Positions 28,890-37,750 of a DNA stretch of 64,000 nucleotides are shown here, piece by piece. Under the pieces are notes generated by a model. That model was not told the DNA's origin. It did not search any database and worked only from the letters and a program-made list of their open reading frames with translations. The translations under genes and the position numbers were made by a program. This stretch comes from Prolixibacteraceae bacterium. GTDB taxonomy: Bacteria > Bacteroidota > Bacteroidia > Bacteroidales > Prolixibacteraceae. The DNA is taken from NCBI GenBank assembly GCA_003506435.1, contig DOAQ01000020.1, forward strand, positions 62,001-126,000, in the 5' to 3' direction. Within the stretch, counting starts at the first letter, position 1. The number at the start of each line of letters is the position of its first letter.

Positions 28890-31800
28890 ATGAAAAAATT
28901 CCTATTATTCTTGTTTTGTTCAGTCTTTAGCATAAGCCTGTTCGCCCAGGACATTAATTTGTCAGGGAAAGTAAGCTCCAAAGAAGACGGACAACCTTTG
29001 CCGGGGGTTTCGGTAGTCATTCAGGGTACAACTACTGGTACCATAACTGACTTTGACGGTGTTTATACACTAAAAGTTCCCTCCGATGCAATACTTGAAT
29101 TCAGCTACATTGGTATGAAAAACCAGGTAGTAAAGGTAAACGGACAAACGACCATAAATGTCACACTCGAATCCGATGCTTTTGATGTTGACGAAGTGGT
29201 GGTGGTTGGTTACGGTACTCAGAAAAAAAGTTTGATCACCGGCGCAATCAGCAAAGTAGGCAGTGACGAACTCACAAAAACTTCCGACATGCGCGTAACC
29301 CAGGCTCTGCAGGGGAAAACTGCAGGTGTCGTAATTTCAAGCAACTCCGGACAGCCGGGCGACCAGGTTTCCATCCGCATTCGCGGCATCGGGACCAACG
29401 GCGACGCAGAACCATTGTATATTATTGACGGACTGCCAATGAGTGGCGCCGGAACCGATTTCCTGAATTCAAACGATGTTGAATCGATTGAAGTTTTAAA
29501 AGATGCGGCATCCAGCGCTATTTACGGTGCACGGGGCGCCAACGGCGTTATCCTGATCACTACCAAAAGCGGGAAAAAGAATTCCAAAATGGAGGTCAGT
29601 TACGATGGATACTACGGAATACAGAATCCATGGAGAAAACTTCGTTTGCTGGATAGTCAGCAATACATGATGCTGACCAACGAAGCCGCAATAAATGCAG
29701 GGCAAAACCCTAAATTTTCAGCGGAAGATATGGCCAGCTATACTGCCAACACCGACTGGCAGGACGAAATGTTCAACTACGATGCCCCGAAACAAAACCA
29801 TTCCATCTCATTCAACGGAGGCACCGATAAAACCAGTTACTCTTCGTCTCTGGGCTATTTTAAACAGGAAGGTATTGTTGCCAAAGGAAAATCCGATTTC
29901 GAGAAATTCAGCTACCGGTTGAATACCCTCAGCGAATTCGGCTTCCTGAAGTTCGGGTCCAACATCAATCTGGTATACATTACCAGCAAAGGAATTGAAA
30001 CCAACAGCCATTTCGGCAACAGTTTGGGACAAGCAGTTAATATGCCTCCGATCGTTCCGGTAAAACACGAAGATGGTTCATGGGCAACTCCTGAAGATTT
30101 CGGTCTCGGATTACAGGAAATCACAAACCCGACAGCCTTGCTCCACTATCTGAATTCGACAACAAAAACCAGTAAAGCAATTGGTGGTCTTTCTGCCGAA
30201 ATTGATTTCGAAAAGATCAATTCATCATTAAAAGGCCTGACTTTTAAATCGGCATTTAGTGGCGAATTTGCACTGGTTAACACCCGCGGATATACGCCTT
30301 TCTATACTCTGGATGCCATGCACTTTACCATTACCGACAAGGCAACAAAAGAAATGAAGTTGTACACACGGTGGAATTTCGAAAATGTTCTGACCTATGA
30401 TAAAACAATCGAAGATCATCATTTTACAGTAATGGCAGGTACTACTGCATTCAAAGACATGTACGAAAATCTTTCCGGAGAAAAATCGGATGTTATTTTC
30501 GACGATTTTGGACATTCATATATCGACAATGCAACTGATCCGGAAAGCGCCAACGCAGGTGGCGGTTATTCCGAACACACCGTTGCATCCATATTCGGAA
30601 GACTGAACTACGATTACCTGGACCGGTACATGCTTACTGCTACCATGCGTCGCGATGGTTCTTCCCGTTTCGGTTCCGAAAATAAATACGGGTACTTCCC
30701 TTCGGTTGCCGCAGGATGGGTTATTTCAAGAGAAGATTTCATGAGCAGTACATCCGACTTTATCGACCTTCTGAAAATCAGGTTAAGCTGGGGACAGAAC
30801 GGAAACGAAAATATCGGGGACTTTGGATATACCTCCATTATCGGGAACCAAAACATCTACTATTTTGGCGACAGTAAAACCCAGTACAATGGTACCCAAC
30901 CGAGGAAAATTGCCAACCCTTCACTGAAATGGGAAACTTCGGAACAAACCAACTTCGGGGTCGACTTTGCAACACTGGATAACAGCTTGAGAGTAATACT
31001 CGACTACTACGTAAAAACAACAAAAGACTGGCTGGTCACAGCTCCTGTCCCGATGCTGGTAGGAAACTCTGCTCCGACAATCAATGGCGGATCGGTACGA
31101 AACTCAGGATTCGAAGCTGAAGTAGCATACAAACGGCAATTTGGCAAACTATATTTCAATGCGTCTATCAACGGGGCATATAATAAAAACGAAGTACTTG
31201 ACATCCGCAATGCCGAAAAAAGACTGCAAGGCGGCGACGGCGGCTTTGGCCAGTCGGGAGTTTTATTTGCTGAAGTTGGCACGCCGATGGGTGTTTTCTA
31301 CGGTGTTAAAACCGACGGCATTTTCCAGACTCCCGAAGAAATTGCAGCATACGTTAATTCCGATGGCGGTAAAATTCAGCCCAATGCCAAACCCGGCGAC
31401 ATCAAATTCATTGATGAAAACGGTGATGGTAAAATCACCGATTCCGACCGTGTTGAACTTGGTTCTCCATATCCTGATTTTACCGGAGGGTTGAACCTGA
31501 ACCTCGAATACAAAGGTTTCGACTTCAACATGTTCCTGTATGCCGCACTGGGTCAGGAGGTATACGATGCCACCCGTCGTTACGACATGAATGGCACCAA
31601 CTACCGCGCCGACTGGCTGAACCGCTGGACCGGTCCCGGCACTTCCAACTACTATCCGCGTGTTACGTTTGTCGACGACAACCAAAACATGAAAACAGTA
31701 AGCGATTTCTTTGTACACGAAGCAAGTTTCTTCCGGCTCAGAAATATTACGCTGGGTTATACCTTGCCAAAATCGGCTACAAATTATCTGAAAATTAAAA

Positions 31801-31958
31801 ACCTTCGTTTTTATGTAACAGCCGAGAACTTATTCACATTGACCAAATACAAAGGTTACGATCCTGAAATTGGCGGCGGTGTATTCGGAAATGGCATCGA
31901 CCATGGTATCTATCCGCAGGCCCGCACAGTGTTAGGCGGTATTAACATTACATTTTAA
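28890..31958 (+). CDS. susC: SusC/RagA-type TonB-linked outer membrane transporter
   Basis: A 1022-residue protein with a signal peptide (1-20) and the N-terminal carboxypeptidase-D-like domain (INLSGKVSSKEDGQPLPGVSVVIQGTTTGTITDFDG). The TonB box region DEVVVVGYGTQKK is followed by the plug (LQGKTAGVVISSNSGQPGDQVSIRIRG) and a 22-strand barrel ending in GINITF. The late DENGDGKITDSDRVE loop is usual for the family. It imports oligosaccharides across the outer membrane with its SusD lid, which is encoded 23 bp downstream. It heads the probable beta-glucan utilization operon. Confidence 0.95.
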   Translation: MKKFLLFLFCSVFSISLFAQDINLSGKVSSKEDGQPLPGVSVVIQGTTTGTITDFDGVYTLKVPSDAILEFSYIGMKNQVVKVNGQTTINVTLESDAFDVDEVVVVGYGTQKKSLITGAISKVGSDELTKTSDMRVTQALQGKTAGVVISSNSGQPGDQVSIRIRGIGTNGDAEPLYIIDGLPMSGAGTDFLNSNDVESIEVLKDAASSAIYGARGANGVILITTKSGKKNSKMEVSYDGYYGIQNPWRKLRLLDSQQYMMLTNEAAINAGQNPKFSAEDMASYTANTDWQDEMFNYDAPKQNHSISFNGGTDKTSYSSSLGYFKQEGIVAKGKSDFEKFSYRLNTLSEFGFLKFGSNINLVYITSKGIETNSHFGNSLGQAVNMPPIVPVKHEDGSWATPEDFGLGLQEITNPTALLHYLNSTTKTSKAIGGLSAEIDFEKINSSLKGLTFKSAFSGEFALVNTRGYTPFYTLDAMHFTITDKATKEMKLYTRWNFENVLTYDKTIEDHHFTVMAGTTAFKDMYENLSGEKSDVIFDDFGHSYIDNATDPESANAGGGYSEHTVASIFGRLNYDYLDRYMLTATMRRDGSSRFGSENKYGYFPSVAAGWVISREDFMSSTSDFIDLLKIRLSWGQNGNENIGDFGYTSIIGNQNIYYFGDSKTQYNGTQPRKIANPSLKWETSEQTNFGVDFATLDNSLRVILDYYVKTTKDWLVTAPVPMLVGNSAPTINGGSVRNSGFEAEVAYKRQFGKLYFNASINGAYNKNEVLDIRNAEKRLQGGDGGFGQSGVLFAEVGTPMGVFYGVKTDGIFQTPEEIAAYVNSDGGKIQPNAKPGDIKFIDENGDGKITDSDRVELGSPYPDFTGGLNLNLEYKGFDFNMFLYAALGQEVYDATRRYDMNGTNYRADWLNRWTGPGTSNYYPRVTFVDDNQNMKTVSDFFVHEASFFRLRNITLGYTLPKSATNYLKIKNLRFYVTAENLFTLTKYKGYDPEIGGGVFGNGIDHGIYPQARTVLGGINITF

Positions 31959-31981
31959 GCCAACTTTTTAAATACAGAATC

Positions 31982-33574
31982 ATGAAAAAGAAATTAATAT
32001 ATGCAACCTCATTCCTGGCTTTAACTTTCGGGAGTATCTCCTGTTCAGAATCGTTTCTTGAACTGGAACCTAAAACAGGCCAGGTTGAAGCCAATTATTA
32101 CAAAACAGAAGACCAGGCCCTGCTGGCCGTGGCTGCTGTTTACGATGCCTATGCTGTACAAAACTGGCAGTTCGTTCCTACCATGGCTGATATTTTCTCG
32201 GACGACGCTTTCTGCGGCGGATCGAACGTAAACGACATGAGCCAGTGGCACGAAATGGAAATGTTTAACATGACCGCTGAAAACAATTCTTCCAGCGACT
32301 TATGGAACCGTTGTTATTCAGGAATTTACCGTGCCAACCTGTATCTGCAAAAACAGTCGGGCGTTGAATGGAAAACCGAAGGAATGATGACCCGGCTCGA
32401 AGCTGAAACATTATTTCTACGGGCCTACCTTTACTGGGATTTGGTTCGTCATTACGGGTATGTCCCGCTGATTACCGAAGTTCTCCCCAGTGTTGAAGAT
32501 TACAAAAATCTTCCGCAAAATACTCCTGAAGAAATATTTAAACAGATGGCTGCCGATTTACTGAAAGCGGTTGCTGTTCTGCCCGTTCATATTACTTCCG
32601 ACGAAAAAGGACGTATTTCAAAAGGAGCAGCGCAAGCTTTAATTACCCGCATTTACCTGTATCACGAAGGTTTCGCCAAACCGGTTATCGGTGTTCCTGC
32701 ATGGAGCGACGGCACAACAACCATCGATAAAGCATACACACAGGCTGCTTTGGAACAGATTATTTCAAGCAACGAATATTCTTTACTACCAGACTATGCT
32801 GACCTGTGGAATTGGGAGAACCAAAACAATGCGGAATCGCTGCTCGAAATCCAGTATTCCGATAAAGCCAAATCAGGCGACTGGGGTGGTTGGAATATCA
32901 ACGGGAATTTCTCGTGTGTTTGGTACAGTGTCCGTAACCCAAGTGATGCAACTATTTTCCCGGGATGGTCATTCGGAATACCAACATGGAGTTTGGCCAG
33001 CGAATTTGAAACCGGCGACCCGCGCAAAAATGCTACTCTGTACAATGCCGATGAAGAAAATACCAGTTATACAAAAGGGTATATGAACACCGGCTATTTC
33101 AATAAAAAATACATGGCGCTGAATGCATACATTGGTTCGGGAGGCGATGCAAGCCACAATTTCCCGCGCAACTTTGTTGATATACGTTATGCTGATGTGT
33201 TGCTGATGGCTTCCGAATTATTTCTTACCGATAATCCGTCGAAAGCAGCCGGGTATCTCAATCAGGTAAGAACCCGCTCGCTAGGCGCCGGTGCCGCAAA
33301 ATCAAGCATCACGCTTGACGATATTTACCATGAACGGCGTGTTGAGTTCGGAGGAGAAGGTCTTCGTAAATGGGATCTTTTGAGAAGAGGACAAAATTAT
33401 GCAGCAGCAAAGATCAACGCAAGTTTCAATGTTCCGCAAGGAGTTTCGAACCCGTCCGATTTTGCTGTCCGTACTTTTAAAGCCGAAACATGGGGTATGT
33501 TTCCTATTCCGATCAGCGAAATCAGGAATACCAACAAAGATGTGTTGAAACAAATGGTACCTGCTTATAAATAA
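31982..33574 (+). CDS. susD: SusD/RagB family glycan-binding lipoprotein
   Basis: A 530-residue protein with lipobox SISC (C21). The N-terminus FLELEPKTGQVEANYYKTEDQALLAVAAVYDAY and the C-terminus (EGLRKWDLLRRGQNY, WGMFPIPISEIRNTNKDVLKQ) are classic SusD. It caps the SusC barrel on the cell surface and captures the sugar ligand. Aromatic residues are abundant but the binding platform cannot be assigned by eye. It is cotranscribed with susC. Confidence 0.95.
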   Translation: MKKKLIYATSFLALTFGSISCSESFLELEPKTGQVEANYYKTEDQALLAVAAVYDAYAVQNWQFVPTMADIFSDDAFCGGSNVNDMSQWHEMEMFNMTAENNSSSDLWNRCYSGIYRANLYLQKQSGVEWKTEGMMTRLEAETLFLRAYLYWDLVRHYGYVPLITEVLPSVEDYKNLPQNTPEEIFKQMAADLLKAVAVLPVHITSDEKGRISKGAAQALITRIYLYHEGFAKPVIGVPAWSDGTTTIDKAYTQAALEQIISSNEYSLLPDYADLWNWENQNNAESLLEIQYSDKAKSGDWGGWNINGNFSCVWYSVRNPSDATIFPGWSFGIPTWSLASEFETGDPRKNATLYNADEENTSYTKGYMNTGYFNKKYMALNAYIGSGGDASHNFPRNFVDIRYADVLLMASELFLTDNPSKAAGYLNQVRTRSLGAGAAKSSITLDDIYHERRVEFGGEGLRKWDLLRRGQNYAAAKINASFNVPQGVSNPSDFAVRTFKAETWGMFPIPISEIRNTNKDVLKQMVPAYK

Positions 33575-33618
33575 GGGGTTTCGGATTCATATTTGTCGAA
33601 TATTTAAATTACAGGATA

Positions 33619-35382
33619 ATGAAAAAAATGAAATATATACAGAAACTTGCCGGAATGGCTGCATTCATCCTTGTCATGTTTGCATGTTCTCCGGAAATGG
33701 ATGATGTGGTCGACATTGGCGCTGAGCCAACTGAAGATCAGCTTGATTTTACAATTACTCCCGGAACTACCGATTTCAAGTTTGTTTTGAAAAACACATC
33801 TTCGGTAACCGGTATCGTTTCGTGGGACCTTGGCAACGGAAGCAAATCAGCCGAAATTTCACCCACAGCAACATATCCCCTTCCGGGCGAATACACCATT
33901 AAAATGACCATGGTAACCCGGGGAGGTATTGCTACCAAATCGAAAACACTGACACAAACCAAAACCGATTATTCAATATTTACCGATGAGAAATTTATTT
34001 TTCTGAGCGGTGGTGTTGATGATCTGGATGGAAAAACCTGGGTACTCGATAGCCTTTCAAGCGGTCACCTTGGCGTTGGTAAGGCAGGAACGGTTGGTTT
34101 GGAATGGTGGGCTGCAGCTCCTTTGGCAAAAGCTGCTGTAAAAGTTTTATACGACGATGAAATAAATTTCAAGATCAACGGATTTGCCGCTACACTAATT
34201 AATCACGGTCAGAGCTACGTGAAAGGATTTGTTAAAACAAGTACAGGATACAGCAACCCGAGAGAAAAGGATTCCGATTTTATCGTTGATTATACTCCGT
34301 CTCCCGGAACCTGGTTTATCGAAGAAAAAAGTGGCAAGTCGTATCTTACTCTTTCCGGTGCTACCCCAATGTTCCCCTGTTTCGACGTGGGCGCGACTAA
34401 TGGTTCGTACGAAATACTGAAAATTGAAGCCAACCTGCTCGAACTGGTTACCATCGACCGCGTTGAAGGCAACGCCTGGCATTACCAGTTGATTCCGAAA
34501 GGATATGTAAAACCATCGGTAAAAACTGACCTTTCGGTTGTTGCTGCTGCAGAAGTAAATACCTACGATATTTCGCTTACCAACATAAATATTCCCGTAG
34601 GGCAAGCCATTACCGGGGTGACCTATAATTTCGGAGAAGGCGACCCGGTTCAGACTTCTGATTATACGGCTGTTGCTTCCCATACCTACATGAGGCAGGG
34701 TACCTACACCATATCGGCAACAGTCGCTACAACGGTTGGCGACCTGAACCTGTCAAAAACAGTTACCATTGCAGCCAACCATCCCGACTATGTGCCGTTC
34801 CTTCTTGATGAAATGGTAATGTATAACGACTTTAGCGAAGTTTCCTTGGCTCCGGTAAAAGCACAGGACTGCTCGGTAGCTGTTGTATCGAACCCAAGCC
34901 GTATTTACCCGAATAAGAGCGCAAATGTTGGTTTTTATTCAAAAACCAATAATCAATGGGCCAATGCATATATGCAGCTTCCTGCCGGTTATCGTTTCGA
35001 TTTGAGGCTGGTTTCTGTTTTCCGTCTGAAAGTTTACGGAAAAGCCGGCGATGTGGTCCTTCTGAAGCTTGAAAACACCGATAAAGGCGAAGCATGGCAG
35101 ACTGGCTCGGAACTTAAATACACGATAAAAGCTGACAATACCTGGGAAATTGCAGAATACGATTTCAATGGCGCCGATGTGCAACCTGGCGCTGAAGGCT
35201 GGAAATGGTGGGCTGACCCGGTTTCGTACGATGTAGTAGCCGACAATTATTACAACCACGATTTCTATAACGTGATTCGGATCATGCTCAATCCGGGCGT
35301 TGGCGATAAGACGCACGAATTTTACTTCGATGAACTGTCGGGTCCGCACGTTGAAGGTATTAAATCCGCAACTGTAAAATAA
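33619..35382 (+). CDS. PKD-domain surface glycan-binding lipoprotein (SGBP)
   Basis: A lipobox FAC (C23) makes this a lipoprotein. Residues about 40-115 form a first PKD fold (GIVSWDLGNGSKSAEISPTATYPLPGEYTIKM). A second lies at about 310-390 (GVTYNFGEGDPVQTSDYTAVASHTYMRQGTYTISATV). Between them is a beta-rich domain, and the last 190 residues form a carbohydrate-binding-like sandwich ending DKTHEFYFDELSGP. Its place right after susD is that of surface glycan-binding proteins (SusE/F analogues), which help recruit polysaccharide to SusCD. No catalytic residues are seen. Confidence 0.8.
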   Translation: MKKMKYIQKLAGMAAFILVMFACSPEMDDVVDIGAEPTEDQLDFTITPGTTDFKFVLKNTSSVTGIVSWDLGNGSKSAEISPTATYPLPGEYTIKMTMVTRGGIATKSKTLTQTKTDYSIFTDEKFIFLSGGVDDLDGKTWVLDSLSSGHLGVGKAGTVGLEWWAAAPLAKAAVKVLYDDEINFKINGFAATLINHGQSYVKGFVKTSTGYSNPREKDSDFIVDYTPSPGTWFIEEKSGKSYLTLSGATPMFPCFDVGATNGSYEILKIEANLLELVTIDRVEGNAWHYQLIPKGYVKPSVKTDLSVVAAAEVNTYDISLTNINIPVGQAITGVTYNFGEGDPVQTSDYTAVASHTYMRQGTYTISATVATTVGDLNLSKTVTIAANHPDYVPFLLDEMVMYNDFSEVSLAPVKAQDCSVAVVSNPSRIYPNKSANVGFYSKTNNQWANAYMQLPAGYRFDLRLVSVFRLKVYGKAGDVVLLKLENTDKGEAWQTGSELKYTIKADNTWEIAEYDFNGADVQPGAEGWKWWADPVSYDVVADNYYNHDFYNVIRIMLNPGVGDKTHEFYFDELSGPHVEGIKSATVK

Positions 35383-35395
35383 TATTAATTCATAT

Positions 35396-35433
35396 CCCGG
35401 GCTGTCGGTAAATGCGGACAGTCCGGGTTTATT
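35396..35433 (+). terminator. Stem-loop between SGBP and GH3 genes
   Basis: An 11-bp stem (35396-35406 with 35417-35427, one G·T pair) and 10-nt loop is followed by tttatt. It lies inside the utilization operon, so it may be a partial terminator or an RNA-processing/stability element that lowers enzyme genes relative to susCD. Confidence 0.6.
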
Positions 35434-35442
35434 CCCCAACAC

Positions 35443-37695
35443 ATGAAGACAACCATTTTGTTTTTAGCCGGACTTTTTATTTTAAATTTTCTCCCATCCT
35501 GTGTTTCTTCTGTGGAAAAAGAAGAACCATCTGAAAAAAAGATTCAGGAACTGATTTCAAAAATGACACTGGACGAAAAGTTGGGACAAATGTCGCAATT
35601 TGATCCTTTTCAGTTCGGTAATGAAGAAAATATGAAGCAAGCAGTCCGGGATGGAAAAGTTGGTTCAATCCTGAATTTAGTTGGAGCGAAAAAAACAAAT
35701 GAAATTCAGAAGATCGCCGTTGAAGAAAGTCGTCTCGGTATTCCGGTGATTATTGGGCGGGATGTGATTCACGGTTACCGTACCATTATGCCCATTCCGC
35801 TTGGGATGGCCGCAAGCTGGAATTCCGAACTGACAAAAAAAGCAATGGCTGTTGCTGCCGAAGAAGCAGCATCGGAAGGTATTCACTGGACTTTCGCACC
35901 AATGATCGACATCTCGCGCGATCCGCGTTGGGGACGCATTGCCGAAAGTTGCGGCGAAGATACCTACCTGACTTCAGTAATGGCAGAAGCAATGGTAAAA
36001 GGTTTTCAGGGCGACGACCTGAGCAATCCGAAAACCATTGCCGCCTGTGCCAAACATTATGTGGGTTACGGAGCCGCAGAAGGCGGACGCGATTACAACA
36101 CCACCAATATTCCCGAAGTACTCTTACGCAACGATTATTTGCCTCCTTTCAAAGCGGCAAAAGATGCCGGAGTTGCAACATTTATGTCGGCATTTAACGA
36201 TCTGAACGGGGTTCCGACAAGTGGAAACGAATTTACCCTGAAACAAATTTTACGCAACGAATGGGGATTCAACGGAATGGTGGTCAGCGACTGGTCATCG
36301 ATTACCGAAATGATCCAGCACGGATATGCAGCCGATAAAAAAGAAGCTGCATTAAAAGCCCTGAAAGCCGGGGTCGATATGGAAATGGCCAGCAATAGCT
36401 ACGTTGAAAATGTTCAGGTTCTGCTCGACGAAGGCAAAATCGATAGGACAACAATTGACCGTTATGTGGCCAATATTTTACGTATAAAGTTCGAATTGGG
36501 CTTATTCGATCATCCGTTTACTCCTGAAGATGCAGCCGAAAAAACGATCCTTTCAGAAAAGAACATGGCTGTTGCAAAAGAAGCGGCAAGCGAAAGTTTT
36601 GTGCTGCTTCAGAATAAAAATGAAATTTTGCCTCTTTCAAAAGATATTTCTTCCGTGGCTGTGATTGGTCCGTTGGCCGATGCACCGCACGACCAGATGG
36701 GAACCTGGGTTTTCGATGGCAAAAAGGAAAACTCGGTGACCCCGCTTACAGCCCTGAAACAAAAACTGGGACCGGAAAAAGTTCATTTTGCCAAAGGACT
36801 TGAAATCAGCCGGACAAAATCGACAGAAGGCTTCAGCGAAGCAATAAAAGCCGCCCAAAAATCAGATGCTGTGTTGTTATTTTTGGGAGAAGAAGCAATC
36901 CTCTCCGGAGAAGCGCATTGTTTGGCAAATCTGAACCTGCAAGGTGCCCAGAATGAATTGCTGGACGTAATTGCTGCCACCGGCAAACCGGTTGTTCTGG
37001 TTGTCATGGCCGGACGTCAGTTGACCATCGGCAGCGCACTGGAAAAAGCCCATGCCGTTTTGTATGCCTGGGCGCCGGGAACCATGGGCGGCCCTGCCAT
37101 CGCTGATATGTTGTTTGGCGATACTGCACCCTCTGGAAAATTGCCGGTCACTTTCCTGAAAACAGTCGGACAGATACCTCTTTACTACAATCATACAAAT
37201 ACGGGACGCCCGGCAACTTATGGGCAATGGACGGATATAAACAAGATTCCGGCAGAAGCCGTTCAGCATTCTCTTGGAAATACTTCGCATTATCTCGATG
37301 CGGGCTTTGAGCCTCTTTTCCCGTTCGGCTTCGGATTGACCTACACAACATTTAACTACTCAGAGCTTCAGTTATCTTCAAAAACAATGGGCATTGACGG
37401 ATCGATAATGGTTTCCGTTACGCTTCAAAATACCGGAAGACGCGAAGCATCGGAAGTTGTACAATTGTACATCCGCGACCGCGCGGGTAGCGTGACACGT
37501 CCGGTGAAACAACTGAAAGGGTTCAAAAAAGTCAGCCTGAAACCGGGTGAAAAACAGAAAATAGACATTCCACTGAACGCAAAAGACCTGTCCTTCTACA
37601 ACGGGACAGCTTACGTTGTGGAACCCGGTGATTTTGATGTGTGGATGGGAACCAGTTCCGCAAGTGGGCTTCACGGTGAATTTTCAATTAATTAA
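35443..37695 (+). CDS. GH3 beta-glucosidase (BglX-like)
   Basis: A lipobox LPSC (C20) predicts a lipoprotein. The GH3 barrel starts LISKMTLDEKLGQMSQ and contains GIHWTFAPMIDISRDPRWGRIAES, AACAKHYVGYGAAEGGRDYNT and the nucleophile D283 in MVVSDWSSI. The second domain holds the acid/base candidate E490 in LSGEAHC. A fibronectin-III-like domain closes the protein (VSVTLQNTGRREASEVVQLYIRD). It should hydrolyse beta-1,3- or beta-1,6-linked gluco-oligosaccharides to glucose. At 750 residues it has the normal family length. Confidence 0.9.
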   Translation: MKTTILFLAGLFILNFLPSCVSSVEKEEPSEKKIQELISKMTLDEKLGQMSQFDPFQFGNEENMKQAVRDGKVGSILNLVGAKKTNEIQKIAVEESRLGIPVIIGRDVIHGYRTIMPIPLGMAASWNSELTKKAMAVAAEEAASEGIHWTFAPMIDISRDPRWGRIAESCGEDTYLTSVMAEAMVKGFQGDDLSNPKTIAACAKHYVGYGAAEGGRDYNTTNIPEVLLRNDYLPPFKAAKDAGVATFMSAFNDLNGVPTSGNEFTLKQILRNEWGFNGMVVSDWSSITEMIQHGYAADKKEAALKALKAGVDMEMASNSYVENVQVLLDEGKIDRTTIDRYVANILRIKFELGLFDHPFTPEDAAEKTILSEKNMAVAKEAASESFVLLQNKNEILPLSKDISSVAVIGPLADAPHDQMGTWVFDGKKENSVTPLTALKQKLGPEKVHFAKGLEISRTKSTEGFSEAIKAAQKSDAVLLFLGEEAILSGEAHCLANLNLQGAQNELLDVIAATGKPVVLVVMAGRQLTIGSALEKAHAVLYAWAPGTMGGPAIADMLFGDTAPSGKLPVTFLKTVGQIPLYYNHTNTGRPATYGQWTDINKIPAEAVQHSLGNTSHYLDAGFEPLFPFGFGLTYTTFNYSELQLSSKTMGIDGSIMVSVTLQNTGRREASEVVQLYIRDRAGSVTRPVKQLKGFKKVSLKPGEKQKIDIPLNAKDLSFYNGTAYVVEPGDFDVWMGTSSASGLHGEFSIN

Positions 37696-37750
37696 CCAAT
37701 ATAGCTTCTGAAAAATGAACACAAGAAGCTGAAAGATACAAACCTGAAAG

